Shown one piece after another: positions 18,266-26,171 of a stretch of 64,000 nt of DNA. A model generated the notes under the pieces. It was not told where the DNA came from. It searched no databases and saw only the letters and a list, made by a program, of their open reading frames with translations. Origin of the DNA: Croceifilum oryzae (lineage in GTDB: Bacteria; Bacillota; Bacilli; Thermoactinomycetales; Thermoactinomycetaceae). The position numbers were made by a program, and so were the translations under genes. The stretch's first letter is position 1, and each line of letters starts with the position of its first letter. The stretch spans positions 1-64,000 of the forward strand of contig NZ_JAUSUV010000004.1 of assembly GCF_030814315.1 (NCBI RefSeq), given 5' to 3'.

Positions 18266-20182
18266 TTGAATTTTCGTCAATTTGCACTTAATAATGTCAA
18301 ACGAAACGCTCGTGCTTACTCCGCTTACTTCTTAAGCAGTGTCTTTGCAGTAATGGTCTTCTTTACCTATGCCGTATTCATCTTTCATCCTAGTCTAGAT
18401 ATACCTGGTCTTCGAAAGGTCATGGGGGCTGCCGTTGGTATTGCTTACGTTTTCTCATTTTTATTTGTGTTTTACTCGATCAGCATCTTTTTGAAATCAA
18501 GAAATAAAGAATTAGGGATTTTGACGATCTTAGGAGCACAGAAAAAGCAGATTAGGAAGCTCATCTTTCTAGAAAATATATTGATTGGCATTGCCGCCAT
18601 TGTGATAGGAATGATTTGTGGACTTGCTTGTGCGAAACTGATCCTTCTCTATGGAGCTAACATTTTAGAGATCAAACTTCCATTTTATCTACCATTACAA
18701 GCGATGGGGCTTACCGCAGGTGCCTTCTTCGTCTTATACATCGTGCTTTCCTTTTCAATCCTTGCCTTCATTCGTCAAAAAAAGGCGCTTGAATTGTTGA
18801 TGGGTACAAGTAAACCAAAAAAGGAACCCAAAGCCCACATCCTACTTATTCTTTTATCCATTGGTTTAATCGCAACTGCATACTATTTTTCAAGTAAAAG
18901 CTTTACCTATATGAAAGAGGCTCTCGTTTCGGGGATTATGGGGATCTACTTCTTTTTTACTCAGTTTTGTGTGTTCTTGATGCGGTTATTGAAGAGAAAC
19001 CGTTCTTTCTATTGGAGAGGTACAAAGCTACTATGGGTTTCGGAGATGTCATATAAGCTAAAAGATAATGCCCGGATGTTTTTTATGGTCACCATTGTGA
19101 TCATTATGGCTTCTTCCGCTATCAGCCTTGTCCATTATATGGATTATGAGACGAAAGAGGCGTATAGGGAAAATCCGTTTGCTATAACTTTTTCAGATAG
19201 AGAGGGGAAAGATTGGGCATCGGGTATGAAGAAAATCGATCTAGAGTTAGAAAAAGCAGGGCTAACATATGAGAAAGTGATTAGTAAATCCATCTGGATT
19301 CATGGGGGCTTGCATGTAATCAAAGAATCTGATTATCCTCAGCTAGCCAAATTGCTTGAGATGAAGGTTTCTCATAAGCTCAAATCCAGAGAAGCGATTC
19401 TCATTTCTCCTGAATCTAAATTAGAGAACTCACGCTCTGGACAACAGATAGAACAAGAACTAAAAGAAGAATTATCAGTACATGATCTCCAAATTGTACA
19501 ACGAATTGATAAAACGATTGAGCTATACAACGCCTTTGTCGTGGTGAATGATCAGACTTACCAACAAATCGAACAAAAGCAAAGAGAGAAAAATCAAGCA
19601 CAGCAAAACAAGGCAAATCCTGAAAATATCTCTATCTATTATTTTGTGCCAGATTGGTCGAATCAGAAATTCCCTCGTTCGGATTCTAAGCAAGCAAAAT
19701 TGAGTAAAGTGTTGGAGGGGATCGCTCATGAAGATGGTCATGTGAAAACAAGAGCTGTCAGTTATCTTGAAAAGCAAAAAGAACATAGTATGATGAGTTT
19801 CATTGGCATACTTATCGCAGCGATATTTTCGCTCGCTACGGGTAGCTTTCTATACTTCAAATTATATTCTGATTTGAATGATGATCAGCGGATTTATCAA
19901 ATGCTTTCTAGGATCGGTTTAAGCACACGAGAGATGAAATGGACATGTACCATCCAGATGGCCATGCTATTCTTCATTCCATTTATCGTTGCAGGACTTG
20001 TGTCTGTGTCTGTGTCCGTTCTCCAAGTTTTCAGTAGATCTTCATTCCAAGCACAAGGCATGCTTACATCATCATTAATAAGTATTACTGGTTTCTTTGT
20101 TGTACAGCTAGTCTATTTTCTTATCATCCGTGCTCTTTATCTAAAAGAGATGAATAAAGTGATGGTAGAGTCCATGCATTAG
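18266..20182 (+). CDS. Bce-type ABC transporter permease (second copy)
   Basis: This 638-residue permease is a diverged paralogue of the first one, sharing the opening NFRQFALNNVKRNARAYSAY, the EMSYKLKDNARMFFMVTIVI block and the RMLSRIG-type last loop (here QMLSRIGLSTREMKWTCTIQ). It has about ten transmembrane helices and a large extracellular domain (about 285-520). It starts at TTG 18266 after GGGAGGGA. Its own ATPase gene has been deleted; it may use the ATPase encoded at 14723 or be a decoy or sensor. The frame is intact, so selection may still act on it. Confidence 0.88.
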   Translation: MNFRQFALNNVKRNARAYSAYFLSSVFAVMVFFTYAVFIFHPSLDIPGLRKVMGAAVGIAYVFSFLFVFYSISIFLKSRNKELGILTILGAQKKQIRKLIFLENILIGIAAIVIGMICGLACAKLILLYGANILEIKLPFYLPLQAMGLTAGAFFVLYIVLSFSILAFIRQKKALELLMGTSKPKKEPKAHILLILLSIGLIATAYYFSSKSFTYMKEALVSGIMGIYFFFTQFCVFLMRLLKRNRSFYWRGTKLLWVSEMSYKLKDNARMFFMVTIVIIMASSAISLVHYMDYETKEAYRENPFAITFSDREGKDWASGMKKIDLELEKAGLTYEKVISKSIWIHGGLHVIKESDYPQLAKLLEMKVSHKLKSREAILISPESKLENSRSGQQIEQELKEELSVHDLQIVQRIDKTIELYNAFVVVNDQTYQQIEQKQREKNQAQQNKANPENISIYYFVPDWSNQKFPRSDSKQAKLSKVLEGIAHEDGHVKTRAVSYLEKQKEHSMMSFIGILIAAIFSLATGSFLYFKLYSDLNDDQRIYQMLSRIGLSTREMKWTCTIQMAMLFFIPFIVAGLVSVSVSVLQVFSRSSFQAQGMLTSSLISITGFFVVQLVYFLIIRALYLKEMNKVMVESMH

Positions 20183-20208
20183 AATAACCCTAAGGCATCA
20201 TTAAACAG

Positions 20209-20258
20209 AAGACTCCTTACCTTGTTGAAATGCATACAAAGTAAGGAGTCTTAGTTTT
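20209..20258 (+). terminator. Terminator after the second permease
   Basis: AAGACTCCTTAC (20209-20220) and GTAAGGAGTCTT (20241-20252) form a perfect 12-bp stem followed by AGTTTTCC. Confidence 0.75.
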
Positions 20259-20422
20259 CCTATCTTTCGTTTATTCCAATTCCATTATTTGGGCAAATTA
20301 CGGTTGGTGACACAGTTGCTGGTTCTACCCCAAATAAGAGGGCATTTACGAATGACTATACTCGAGAAATGCTATATAAAATAGGTCATATGCAAACATT
20401 TCTCGATGTACTTACAGAGTAG
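20255..20422 (+). pseudogene. C-terminal remnant of an unidentified enzyme gene
   Basis: After the permease terminator an open frame without a start encodes about 55 residues ending ...NKRAFTNDYTREMLYKIGHM and QTFLDVLTE. The Gly-rich start (PLFGQITVGDTVAGSTPNKR) looks like the end of a soluble enzyme, but I cannot name it. A strong terminator follows at 20471. It is probably the 3' relic of a gene removed by deletion. Confidence 0.45.
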
Positions 20423-20470
20423 ATTTTCTTTTGTGAAGATATGTTTTAAAAAATATTAGAGCATTATGAA

Positions 20471-20512
20471 AGAATGGATTCGATCTATCGTGATCGAATC
20501 CATTCTTTTTTC
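20471..20512 (+). terminator. Strong Rho-independent terminator
   Basis: AGAATGGATTCGATC and GATCGAATCCATTCT form a perfect 15-bp stem with a 6-base loop and a T-tract. It would have ended the gene whose remnant precedes it. Confidence 0.85.
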
Positions 20513-20675
20513 TGTTTAACATAGATATTAGTAATCCACTACTCCTGCCGATTCTTACATTTGCCTCTATATTATCTGTCGTATTTATCTTCTTTTTATT
20601 TTTTTCAATAAAAAATGTCTCCTGCTATCTCATGAGCACGCTTATATAAGTGCAGGGGAGAAGGAGAGATTCGAC

Positions 20676-20771
20676 ATGATAGAAGGAAATGGTTCAAATC
20701 TAGTATTTATCAATAGAGCGGGAGTAATAGGCTCCCATTTCCATAACATTACTTATTCAAATAAATTTTAG
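20676..20771 (+). CDS. Possible 31-residue peptide gene
   Basis: ATG at 20676 follows a strong GGGAGAAGGAGAG ribosome-binding site. It opens a frame of 31 codons (MIEGNGSNLVFINRAGVIGS, then HFHNITYSNKF). It has no signal peptide or repeated Cys, so it does not look like a bacteriocin or Phr peptide. The ribosome-binding site is the main argument. It could also be the decayed start of a longer gene. Confidence 0.4.
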   Translation: MIEGNGSNLVFINRAGVIGSHFHNITYSNKF

Positions 20772-20928
20772 GATTAAATTTTGTCCTTATTTCTGGCTCC
20801 CGTGCGCTTCAGTAAATATAAACATCTGGGAGGAGTGAGTCGTTCACCAATCCTAAATTCCTACTATGTCATAAGACAATCCAGATTGCTAATACATTAA
20901 ATCGAACCTACTATAGGAGCTGGTTGTT

Positions 20929-21078
20929 ATGGACAACCGAATAGAAGAACTATTAAAAGATAAGCCCATAACGTTTGAAGAAATCATTGAGGACAGGGGA
21001 ACGGTTAGAGTTTACGGTTCACTTGATATTGAAAAGCTTGTCAAACTACTATTGCAGAGCAAATCAATGAAATGTTGA
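20929..21078 (+). CDS. Small 49-residue protein, unknown
   Basis: ATG at 20929 has an AGGAG site 8 bases upstream. The product (MDNRIEELLKDKPITFEEII, then EDRGTVRVYGSLDIEKLVKL, LLQSKSMKC) is acidic to amphipathic with two helices and a short strand. It has normal codon use. It lies convergent to, and overlaps the tail of, the truncated cotJC frame. No family recognised. Confidence 0.5.
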   Translation: MDNRIEELLKDKPITFEEIIEDRGTVRVYGSLDIEKLVKLLLQSKSMKC

Positions 21079-21124
21079 TGCTCTGTTTTTTATTATTAAT
21101 TAGTTGCAAATAATAAATAATTTG

Positions 21125-21355
21125 TTTATAAATCATTGTAGCAATCATTTCTAAATGAGCGAATTCTTCTGTGCCTATATCGGTTAATAGGCCGACTACT
21201 TTATCGGGAATGGTGTACCGCTGATTGAGATAGCGGAGTGCTGCGGCGAGTTCGCCATCTGCTCCGCCGTATTGCTCCACAAGTAGTTTGGCTAGGTAAG
21301 GGTTACATGTACTTACTTTTACGGGATATTGCAGTTTTTTCTCGTATACCCACAT
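21125..21355 (-). pseudogene. cotJC: cotJC, spore-coat manganese-catalase-like protein, C-terminally truncated
   Basis: The first 77 residues match CotJC closely (MWVYEKKLQYPVKVSTCNPY, YGGADGELAAALRYLNQRYT, DIGTEEFAHLEMIATMIYK). Family members are about 190 residues. Here homology stops near 21125 and the frame continues with unrelated residues to 21041, so the second half with further metal-binding and interface residues is lost. The start has AAGGAGG upstream. It is the last gene of the cotJABC operon, so the deletion has not affected cotJA and cotJB. The break lies against the small gene at 20929, pointing to a rearrangement junction here. Confidence 0.85.
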
Positions 21356-21373
21356 TGATTGGAAACCTCCTTT

Positions 21374-21637
21374 TTATACCTGCCAAGGCCAAGGAGCTTT
21401 TCCCCAGGACCAATTTTCATCAGAATAACTACGACCAAATTGTAGGAGGGGACCATATTGGGCTTCGTATTCTTTGGCTAATTTTTTTCGTTTTTTGGTT
21501 AAACTGTTAAATTGGCAAATGGTATCTATGTCTTTGGGATGGGTGTCAAGGTAAAGGGTTAACTCTACTAAGGCAAAGTCAACAGCTTGTAGTTCTTCTA
21601 AGAGCTTATAATATTCGGGTGGCAGAGGCGCATTCAT
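21374..21637 (-). CDS. cotJB: CotJB spore coat protein
   Basis: The 87-residue product matches the CotJB family over its whole length: PPEYYKLLEELQAVDFALVE, LYLDTHPKDIDTICQFN and the ending SWGKAPWPWQV. It is a component of the spore coat with CotJA and CotJC. Its ATG overlaps the end of cotJA by four bases, and cotJC starts 18 bases after its stop. Expressed in the mother cell in B. subtilis under sigma-E; a matching promoter sits before cotJA here. Confidence 0.93.
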   Translation of the reverse strand: MNAPLPPEYYKLLEELQAVDFALVELTLYLDTHPKDIDTICQFNSLTKKRKKLAKEYEAQYGPLLQFGRSYSDENWSWGKAPWPWQV

Positions 21638-21879
21638 CGTAGTTCACCCCTTTTTTTGTACGGATTTTCGTAAGGGTCATATAACGCTTTCCATAAGGTT
21701 CCCCGAAATAGAGCTTCACGAATGGGGAATTGTTCTAAACAACGGGGCTGAAAACCCATATAGAGGTGAGGAGGAGTGGAGTAGTATTTATGCCCAATAG
21801 GGGGGCAAGGGTCAAAGGGCCCGTGGTATACGTCATATGTTTTCATGGATGTATGATGACAGCGGTCATTTTGGCTCAA
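21634..21879 (-). CDS. cotJA: CotJA spore coat protein
   Basis: The 81-residue protein has the CotJA pattern, PHLYMGFQPRCLEQFPIREA followed by LFRGTLWKALYDPYENP. It starts at a TTG at 21879 with AAGGAGGGA 6-7 bases upstream; an internal ATG 11 codons later has no such site. It is the first gene of cotJABC and needed for incorporation of CotJC into the coat in B. subtilis. It shows that the organism forms endospores. Confidence 0.92.
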   Translation of the reverse strand: MSQNDRCHHTSMKTYDVYHGPFDPCPPIGHKYYSTPPHLYMGFQPRCLEQFPIREALFRGTLWKALYDPYENPYKKRGELR

Positions 21880-21913
21880 AAAAATCCCTCCTTGGTAGAG
21901 ATTGATTCTTTAG

Positions 21914-21942
21914 AAGGTATGATAAGGTTTTATTTGTTATTC
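21914..21942 (-). promoter_or_regulatory. Candidate sigma-E promoter of cotJ
   Basis: On the minus strand GAATAAC (21942-21936) and CATACCTT (21921-21914) are separated by 14 bases, as in sigma-E promoters (-35 containing ATA, -10 CATAC). It lies 35-63 bases before the cotJA start. Confidence 0.6.
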
Positions 21943-22036
21943 AAATAATGTTAGTGCGCAAGATGCTTCTTCATTCATAATCGAAATATAATATATCGAG
22001 ATGGGAATGGAAGTTGCTTATGTAGGAGGTCCTCCA

Positions 22037-22960
22037 ATGAAGGCGAGAGCGTTAAAGATAGGGGATACCATTGGGATTATCGCGCCTGCAAGTCCGACGA
22101 ATCCAGAAGAGCAAGAACAGGCATTGGAGATTTTTTCTGAGTTTGGTTTTAAGCTTAAATTAGGGAGCTCTCTTTGGGAACAACATGGATATTTGGCGGG
22201 GCATGATTGGGTCAGGGCAGAGGATTTAAATCGGATGTTTGCAGATCCTGAAGTAGATGCGATATTCTGCATGAGAGGTGGATATGGGACGCCTCGTATT
22301 CTGGATCTAGTTGATTATAGGAGCATTAGGAGAAGTCCGAAAATCTTTGTGGGTTATAGTGATATCACGGCCTTACACTTAGCTATTCACCGATTTACGG
22401 GTTTGGTGACTTTTCATGGACCTATGATTACGGAGCTCGCGAGGAAGCCAGATTTTTATTCATGGTCGACATTATTTCAACATTTGACCAGCCACGCACC
22501 TGTTGATAGATATGAGGAGCCTATCGAAAAACATTCCATTGTAGCAGGATCAGCGAGAGGACCATTAATTGGTGGCAATTTATCATTGCTTGTATCTACA
22601 TTGGGAACTCCGTTTGAGATTGATACATCTGGTAAGATTCTTTTTATTGAAGATGTGGATGAAGATCCGTACAGGGTGGATCGGATGCTCACTCAGCTAA
22701 GACATTCTACTAAACTTCAAAGGGCAGCAGGAATTGTGTTTACTGATTTCACGGATTGTACTGCAGAAAACGAAGAGAAGAGCCTAACGATTCGAGAGAT
22801 TCTAGATGGCATTGTAAAACCACTTGGAATCCCTTGCTATTTTGGACTAAATGTGGGGCATACTCAGCCTAATTGGACGTTGCCGATCGGATTACTTACA
22901 GAGATCAATGCAACAGAAGGATGGATCCAGTTTCAAGAAGGATCTGTAGAACCGCATTGA
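22037..22960 (+). CDS. LD-carboxypeptidase, S66 family (LdcA/MccF-like)
   Basis: The 307-residue protein belongs to the S66 peptidases, which cut L,D-bonds in muropeptides or self-immunity substrates such as microcin C. The nucleophile is Ser108 in VGYSD; the Glu sits in FIEDVDEDPYRVDRML, and the His in GLNVGHTQPNWTLPIG. The N-terminal GDTIGIIAPASPTN is typical. The ATG at 22037 with TAGGAGG upstream is preferred over the ATG twelve codons earlier. It is a single-gene unit. Recycling of cell-wall peptides is the likely role; substrate specificity between LdcA and MccF types is not decided. Confidence 0.9.
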   Translation: MKARALKIGDTIGIIAPASPTNPEEQEQALEIFSEFGFKLKLGSSLWEQHGYLAGHDWVRAEDLNRMFADPEVDAIFCMRGGYGTPRILDLVDYRSIRRSPKIFVGYSDITALHLAIHRFTGLVTFHGPMITELARKPDFYSWSTLFQHLTSHAPVDRYEEPIEKHSIVAGSARGPLIGGNLSLLVSTLGTPFEIDTSGKILFIEDVDEDPYRVDRMLTQLRHSTKLQRAAGIVFTDFTDCTAENEEKSLTIREILDGIVKPLGIPCYFGLNVGHTQPNWTLPIGLLTEINATEGWIQFQEGSVEPH

Positions 22961-23080
22961 AGAATAATATTACGAATACAAAGTTAAATTATCATTAAGT
23001 TTTTGTAAATATGTATCTTCTGAATAATGTAACTGTTATAATTAGTTTGTATTTCAAATACAATAGTAGGAGTGAATTGA

Positions 23081-23497
23081 ATGAAGAAGTTTCTTTCTGT
23101 TTGCTTAGCATTTGCCTTAATGTTAAGCGTTGGGCTTGTTGCTTCTGGTAACGGTGTTATGGCTAAGGAGCAAGCAAAGCCAGGGATTGGAACACAAGCT
23201 ATTGATATCACAGGTGTCTGGCGAGGCAATGATGGTGGATTGTACTATATCCGTCAAGTTGGAAACACAGTTTGGTGGAGCGGTATGAGCAATAATGGCG
23301 TAGGAACCAACTGGACCAACGTGTTTAGAGGGCAATTAAATGGAGATAGTGTTGCAGGTACATGGGCGGACGTACCAAGAGGTGCGGTCATGGGTTACGG
23401 AAGCTTGTCATTCACTGTTTTCTACACAGCAACCGGTATGCAATTAAAGAGAACTTCCGTTTCAGGCGGCTTTGGTGGTAGCTTGTGGTACAGATAA
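23081..23497 (+). CDS. Small secreted beta-rich protein, unknown
   Basis: The 138-residue product has a clear signal peptide (Lys-Lys start, hydrophobic core, likely cleavage after VMA, about residue 28). The mature domain is rich in Gly, Trp and Tyr (GVWRGNDGGLYYIRQVGNTV, WWSGMSNNG) and predicts as a small beta-barrel or sandwich that may bind ligand or carbohydrate. A TATAAT at 23037 and a terminator at 23532 frame it as a single-gene unit. No known family is named. Confidence 0.8.
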   Translation: MKKFLSVCLAFALMLSVGLVASGNGVMAKEQAKPGIGTQAIDITGVWRGNDGGLYYIRQVGNTVWWSGMSNNGVGTNWTNVFRGQLNGDSVAGTWADVPRGAVMGYGSLSFTVFYTATGMQLKRTSVSGGFGGSLWYR

Positions 23498-23531
23498 TTA
23501 TATAGTCAAACATAAAATATTTGCCAATACT

Positions 23532-23558
23532 AGCATCCAATGGGTGCTTCTTTTTTTT
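23532..23558 (+). terminator. Terminator of the secreted-protein gene
   Basis: AGCATCC and GGGTGCT (one wobble pair) with an AAT loop precede TTCTTTTTTTT. Confidence 0.7.
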
Positions 23559-23590
23559 GTTATCGGGAGCGTGAATAGGGTATAATTCAC
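23557..23590 (+). promoter_or_regulatory. selO promoter with dyad over the -10
   Basis: TTGTTA (23557-23562), an 18-base spacer and TATAAT (23581-23586) form a sigma-A promoter. GTGAAT (23571-23576) and ATTCAC (23585-23590) are an inverted repeat straddling the -10, a position suited to a repressor. Confidence 0.55.
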
Positions 23591-23629
23591 GGCAAGTGAT
23601 ATCAAAACAAATACAGAATAGGGGATCCT

Positions 23630-25093
23630 ATGACACAAAAAAGTGAACAAACAGTGGGATGGAACTTTGATAATAGTTATGCGAACTTACCTCACATATT
23701 TTTCTCAACAGCAACCTTGAACCCTGTACGTGTACCAGAGCTAATTCTCTTAAATGATTCGCTAGCAAACGCTCTGGGATTAGACACGGAAGCTTTGCAA
23801 AAGGATGGGGTGAAAGTATTTGCTGGTAATAAGACTCCGGAAGGTACGTTACCACTAGCTCAAGCTTATGCAGGCCATCAATTTGGTCATTTTACTATGT
23901 TGGGGGATGGCAGAGCTATATTGCTAGGAGAGCAGATTACACCTAGTGGGAAGAGGTTTGATATCGCGTTGAAAGGATCAGGTAGAACTCCTTATTCTCG
24001 TGGCGGCGATGGTCGCGCAGCGCTTGGTCCTATGTTACGCGAGTACATCATCAGTGAATCCATGCATGCGCTCGGAATTCCTACTACTCGAAGTCTAGCA
24101 GTTGTAACGACTGGAGAAATGATCATTCGTGAAACCGATTTACCGGGGGCGATCTTAACTCGGGTAGCCAAGAGCCATATTCGTGTGGGCACTTTTCAAT
24201 ATGCTGCAGCTAGAGGGAGTAAGGAGGACTTACGGGCTTTAGCAGACTATACGTTGCAACGTCATTTTCCACAGGTTGTTCTAGATGAAAATCGATATCT
24301 TTCCCTAATAAAAGAAGTGATGAACCGCCAAGCGTCTTTGATTGCTAAGTGGCAATTAGTTGGCTTTATACATGGAGTGATGAACACAGATAATATGACC
24401 ATTAGCGGGGAGACAATCGATTACGGTCCGTGTGCCTTTATGGATACCTATCACTTGGAAACGGTATTTAGTTCCATTGATCAGCAGGGGCGGTATGCCT
24501 ACGGGAATCAACCTCGAATGGCTGGGTGGAATTTGGCTAGATTTGCGGAAGCGCTCCTACCGCTACATGAAGATGAGTCAACGGCAGTCGAAATAGCTCA
24601 AGAAGTGATATCTCATTTCCCTGATATCTATCGTGACTATTGGCTTGCTGGAATGCGAGCAAAATTAGGGCTATTTGATGCAGAAGCAGAGGATGAATCA
24701 TTGATTGAAAGCCTGCTTTACATGATGCAGAAGTACCGAGCCGACTATACCAATACATTTCGAGCGCTCACGCTTGACCAATTGGGAGAGTTAGCTTTCT
24801 ATGGAAAGCCAGAATGGGATCAGTGGATCCAGGAGTGGGAAAAAAGATTAGATCGAGAACAAGCTTCTAAATTAGATTCACAGCAGTTAATGAGGAATAG
24901 TAATCCAGCCATCATTCCACGAAATCATCGAGTAGAGGAAGCGTTAAAGTCTGCCATGCGAGGAGATCTTAGTGTGATGAAACAACTTTTAGAGGCTCTT
25001 TCTAATCCGTATGCATATACGCTAGGACAAGCTACGTACTGTTCATTACCTGATCCGACTTCACATCCCTACCAAACTTTTTGTGGGACATAA
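23630..25093 (+). CDS. selO: SelO-type protein adenylyltransferase (YdiU)
   Basis: The 487-residue protein matches the SelO/YdiU family in length and motifs: an N-terminal [16 protein letters not shown], then [40 protein letters not shown], and [11 protein letters not shown] (here [11 protein letters not shown]) with DYGPCAFMD. The family is a pseudokinase fold that transfers AMP to proteins (AMPylation). The ATG at 23630 follows AGGGGATCCT. The C terminus has no selenocysteine or Cys motif like that of eukaryotic SelO, which is usual in Bacillales. Single-gene unit; role in redox response is family knowledge. Confidence 0.93.
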   Translation: MTQKSEQTVGWNFDNSYANLPHIFFSTATLNPVRVPELILLNDSLANALGLDTEALQKDGVKVFAGNKTPEGTLPLAQAYAGHQFGHFTMLGDGRAILLGEQITPSGKRFDIALKGSGRTPYSRGGDGRAALGPMLREYIISESMHALGIPTTRSLAVVTTGEMIIRETDLPGAILTRVAKSHIRVGTFQYAAARGSKEDLRALADYTLQRHFPQVVLDENRYLSLIKEVMNRQASLIAKWQLVGFIHGVMNTDNMTISGETIDYGPCAFMDTYHLETVFSSIDQQGRYAYGNQPRMAGWNLARFAEALLPLHEDESTAVEIAQEVISHFPDIYRDYWLAGMRAKLGLFDAEAEDESLIESLLYMMQKYRADYTNTFRALTLDQLGELAFYGKPEWDQWIQEWEKRLDREQASKLDSQQLMRNSNPAIIPRNHRVEEALKSAMRGDLSVMKQLLEALSNPYAYTLGQATYCSLPDPTSHPYQTFCGT

Positions 25094-25298
25094 GAGGGGG
25101 GTGTTTGCCCCTTGTCCCACAAATAAAAGACTATATACAATACAAATTAGCCCTTTTTCCATTTTATCATCTATCTAACTATCACATGTGATATCTACAA
25201 AGAATAACATATACGAGTTGATCTAGTAGAAAATGATAGTGTCATAGAAAAGTGATACTACCGTTAAGATTGGTAGAGTAGATAGGGAGGAATGAAAA

Positions 25299-26084
25299 TT
25301 GGCTATTCATTTATCACCTGAACAAAACATTTACCATCTGGATCACAAAAAGGTTTGTTTTATTCATGTTCGCACTTTGAGTTATTGGAAGGATTCATTA
25401 TATAAAAAGCTAGAAAGATTATGTTTATCAGGATTATATCAAAAATTAGATGCTATTTTTATTAATTTTGTTGTAGATGATATTCATGACATTCAATATA
25501 TAAAAGAAAATATTATAGATCCCCTGAGTCACTATGATGATACTATTCGATATAGGATTCTTCCTGAAGAATATCAGTATGAAAGAGCCACCTTGCATTG
25601 GATACACCAATACTCTAGTGCAAGTATAAATAATGTAGAAGTGTTATATCTACACTCCAAGGGAGTAAGACGTGGTGAGGTATACTATAAAGCTTGTATA
25701 GAAGATTGGGTTAATTTGATGGAGACTGTATTAGTTGACTATCATGAAGTGAGCTTCGCATATCTAAAAAAAGTGGATTCTTGTGGAATTAACTTTTTTC
25801 TTCACCATCCGTATCCACCACACTATTCTGGGAATGTCTGGTGGGCGAATAGTCACTATATTAAACAGTTAACCGGAACGGTTCCTCCGGACGGGTTAGC
25901 ACCAGAAATGTGGATTTTATCTCATCATACGGTTACATTTGCTGAGATATTTAATTCTGGATATCCGCTCGCAACTCATTATACCCACCCATTTCCTAAA
26001 GAAAATATCCCAACACATTTTCAGCCGATTGTATACCATATAGATGGAAATGGATTAAGAGTCTGTCCTGAAATAACAGGTTGA
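25299..26084 (+). CDS. Putative glycosyltransferase-like protein (YLHSKG motif)
   Basis: The 261-residue protein starts at TTG 25299 after GGGAGGA. It contains NVEVLYLHSKGVRR and SGNVWWANSHYIKQL, patterns I know from GT-A-like transferases of polysaccharide clusters (a hydrophobic strand before a HSKG/HTKG motif, then a sugar-binding NWWA-type segment). There is no signal peptide or membrane helix, so it acts in the cytoplasm. A perfect terminator follows. It is far from the glycan cluster at 52-60 kb but may work with it. The substrate is unknown and the assignment rests on motif resemblance. Confidence 0.55.
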   Translation: MAIHLSPEQNIYHLDHKKVCFIHVRTLSYWKDSLYKKLERLCLSGLYQKLDAIFINFVVDDIHDIQYIKENIIDPLSHYDDTIRYRILPEEYQYERATLHWIHQYSSASINNVEVLYLHSKGVRRGEVYYKACIEDWVNLMETVLVDYHEVSFAYLKKVDSCGINFFLHHPYPPHYSGNVWWANSHYIKQLTGTVPPDGLAPEMWILSHHTVTFAEIFNSGYPLATHYTHPFPKENIPTHFQPIVYHIDGNGLRVCPEITG

Positions 26085-26089
26085 TATAC

Positions 26090-26141
26090 GTGCCGCTTAG
26101 ATAGACAGCTGAAATAAAAAAGCTGCCTATCTAAGCGGTAC
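26090..26141. terminator. Bidirectional terminator
   Basis: CCGCTTAGATAG plus CAGCT and AGCTG plus CTATCTAAGCGG form a long, nearly perfect stem around GAAATAAAAA. It serves the gene ending at 26084 and the convergent hydrolase gene. Confidence 0.8.
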
Positions 26142-26171
26142 TTTCTATATCGAAGCGACTAAGACTAACAA

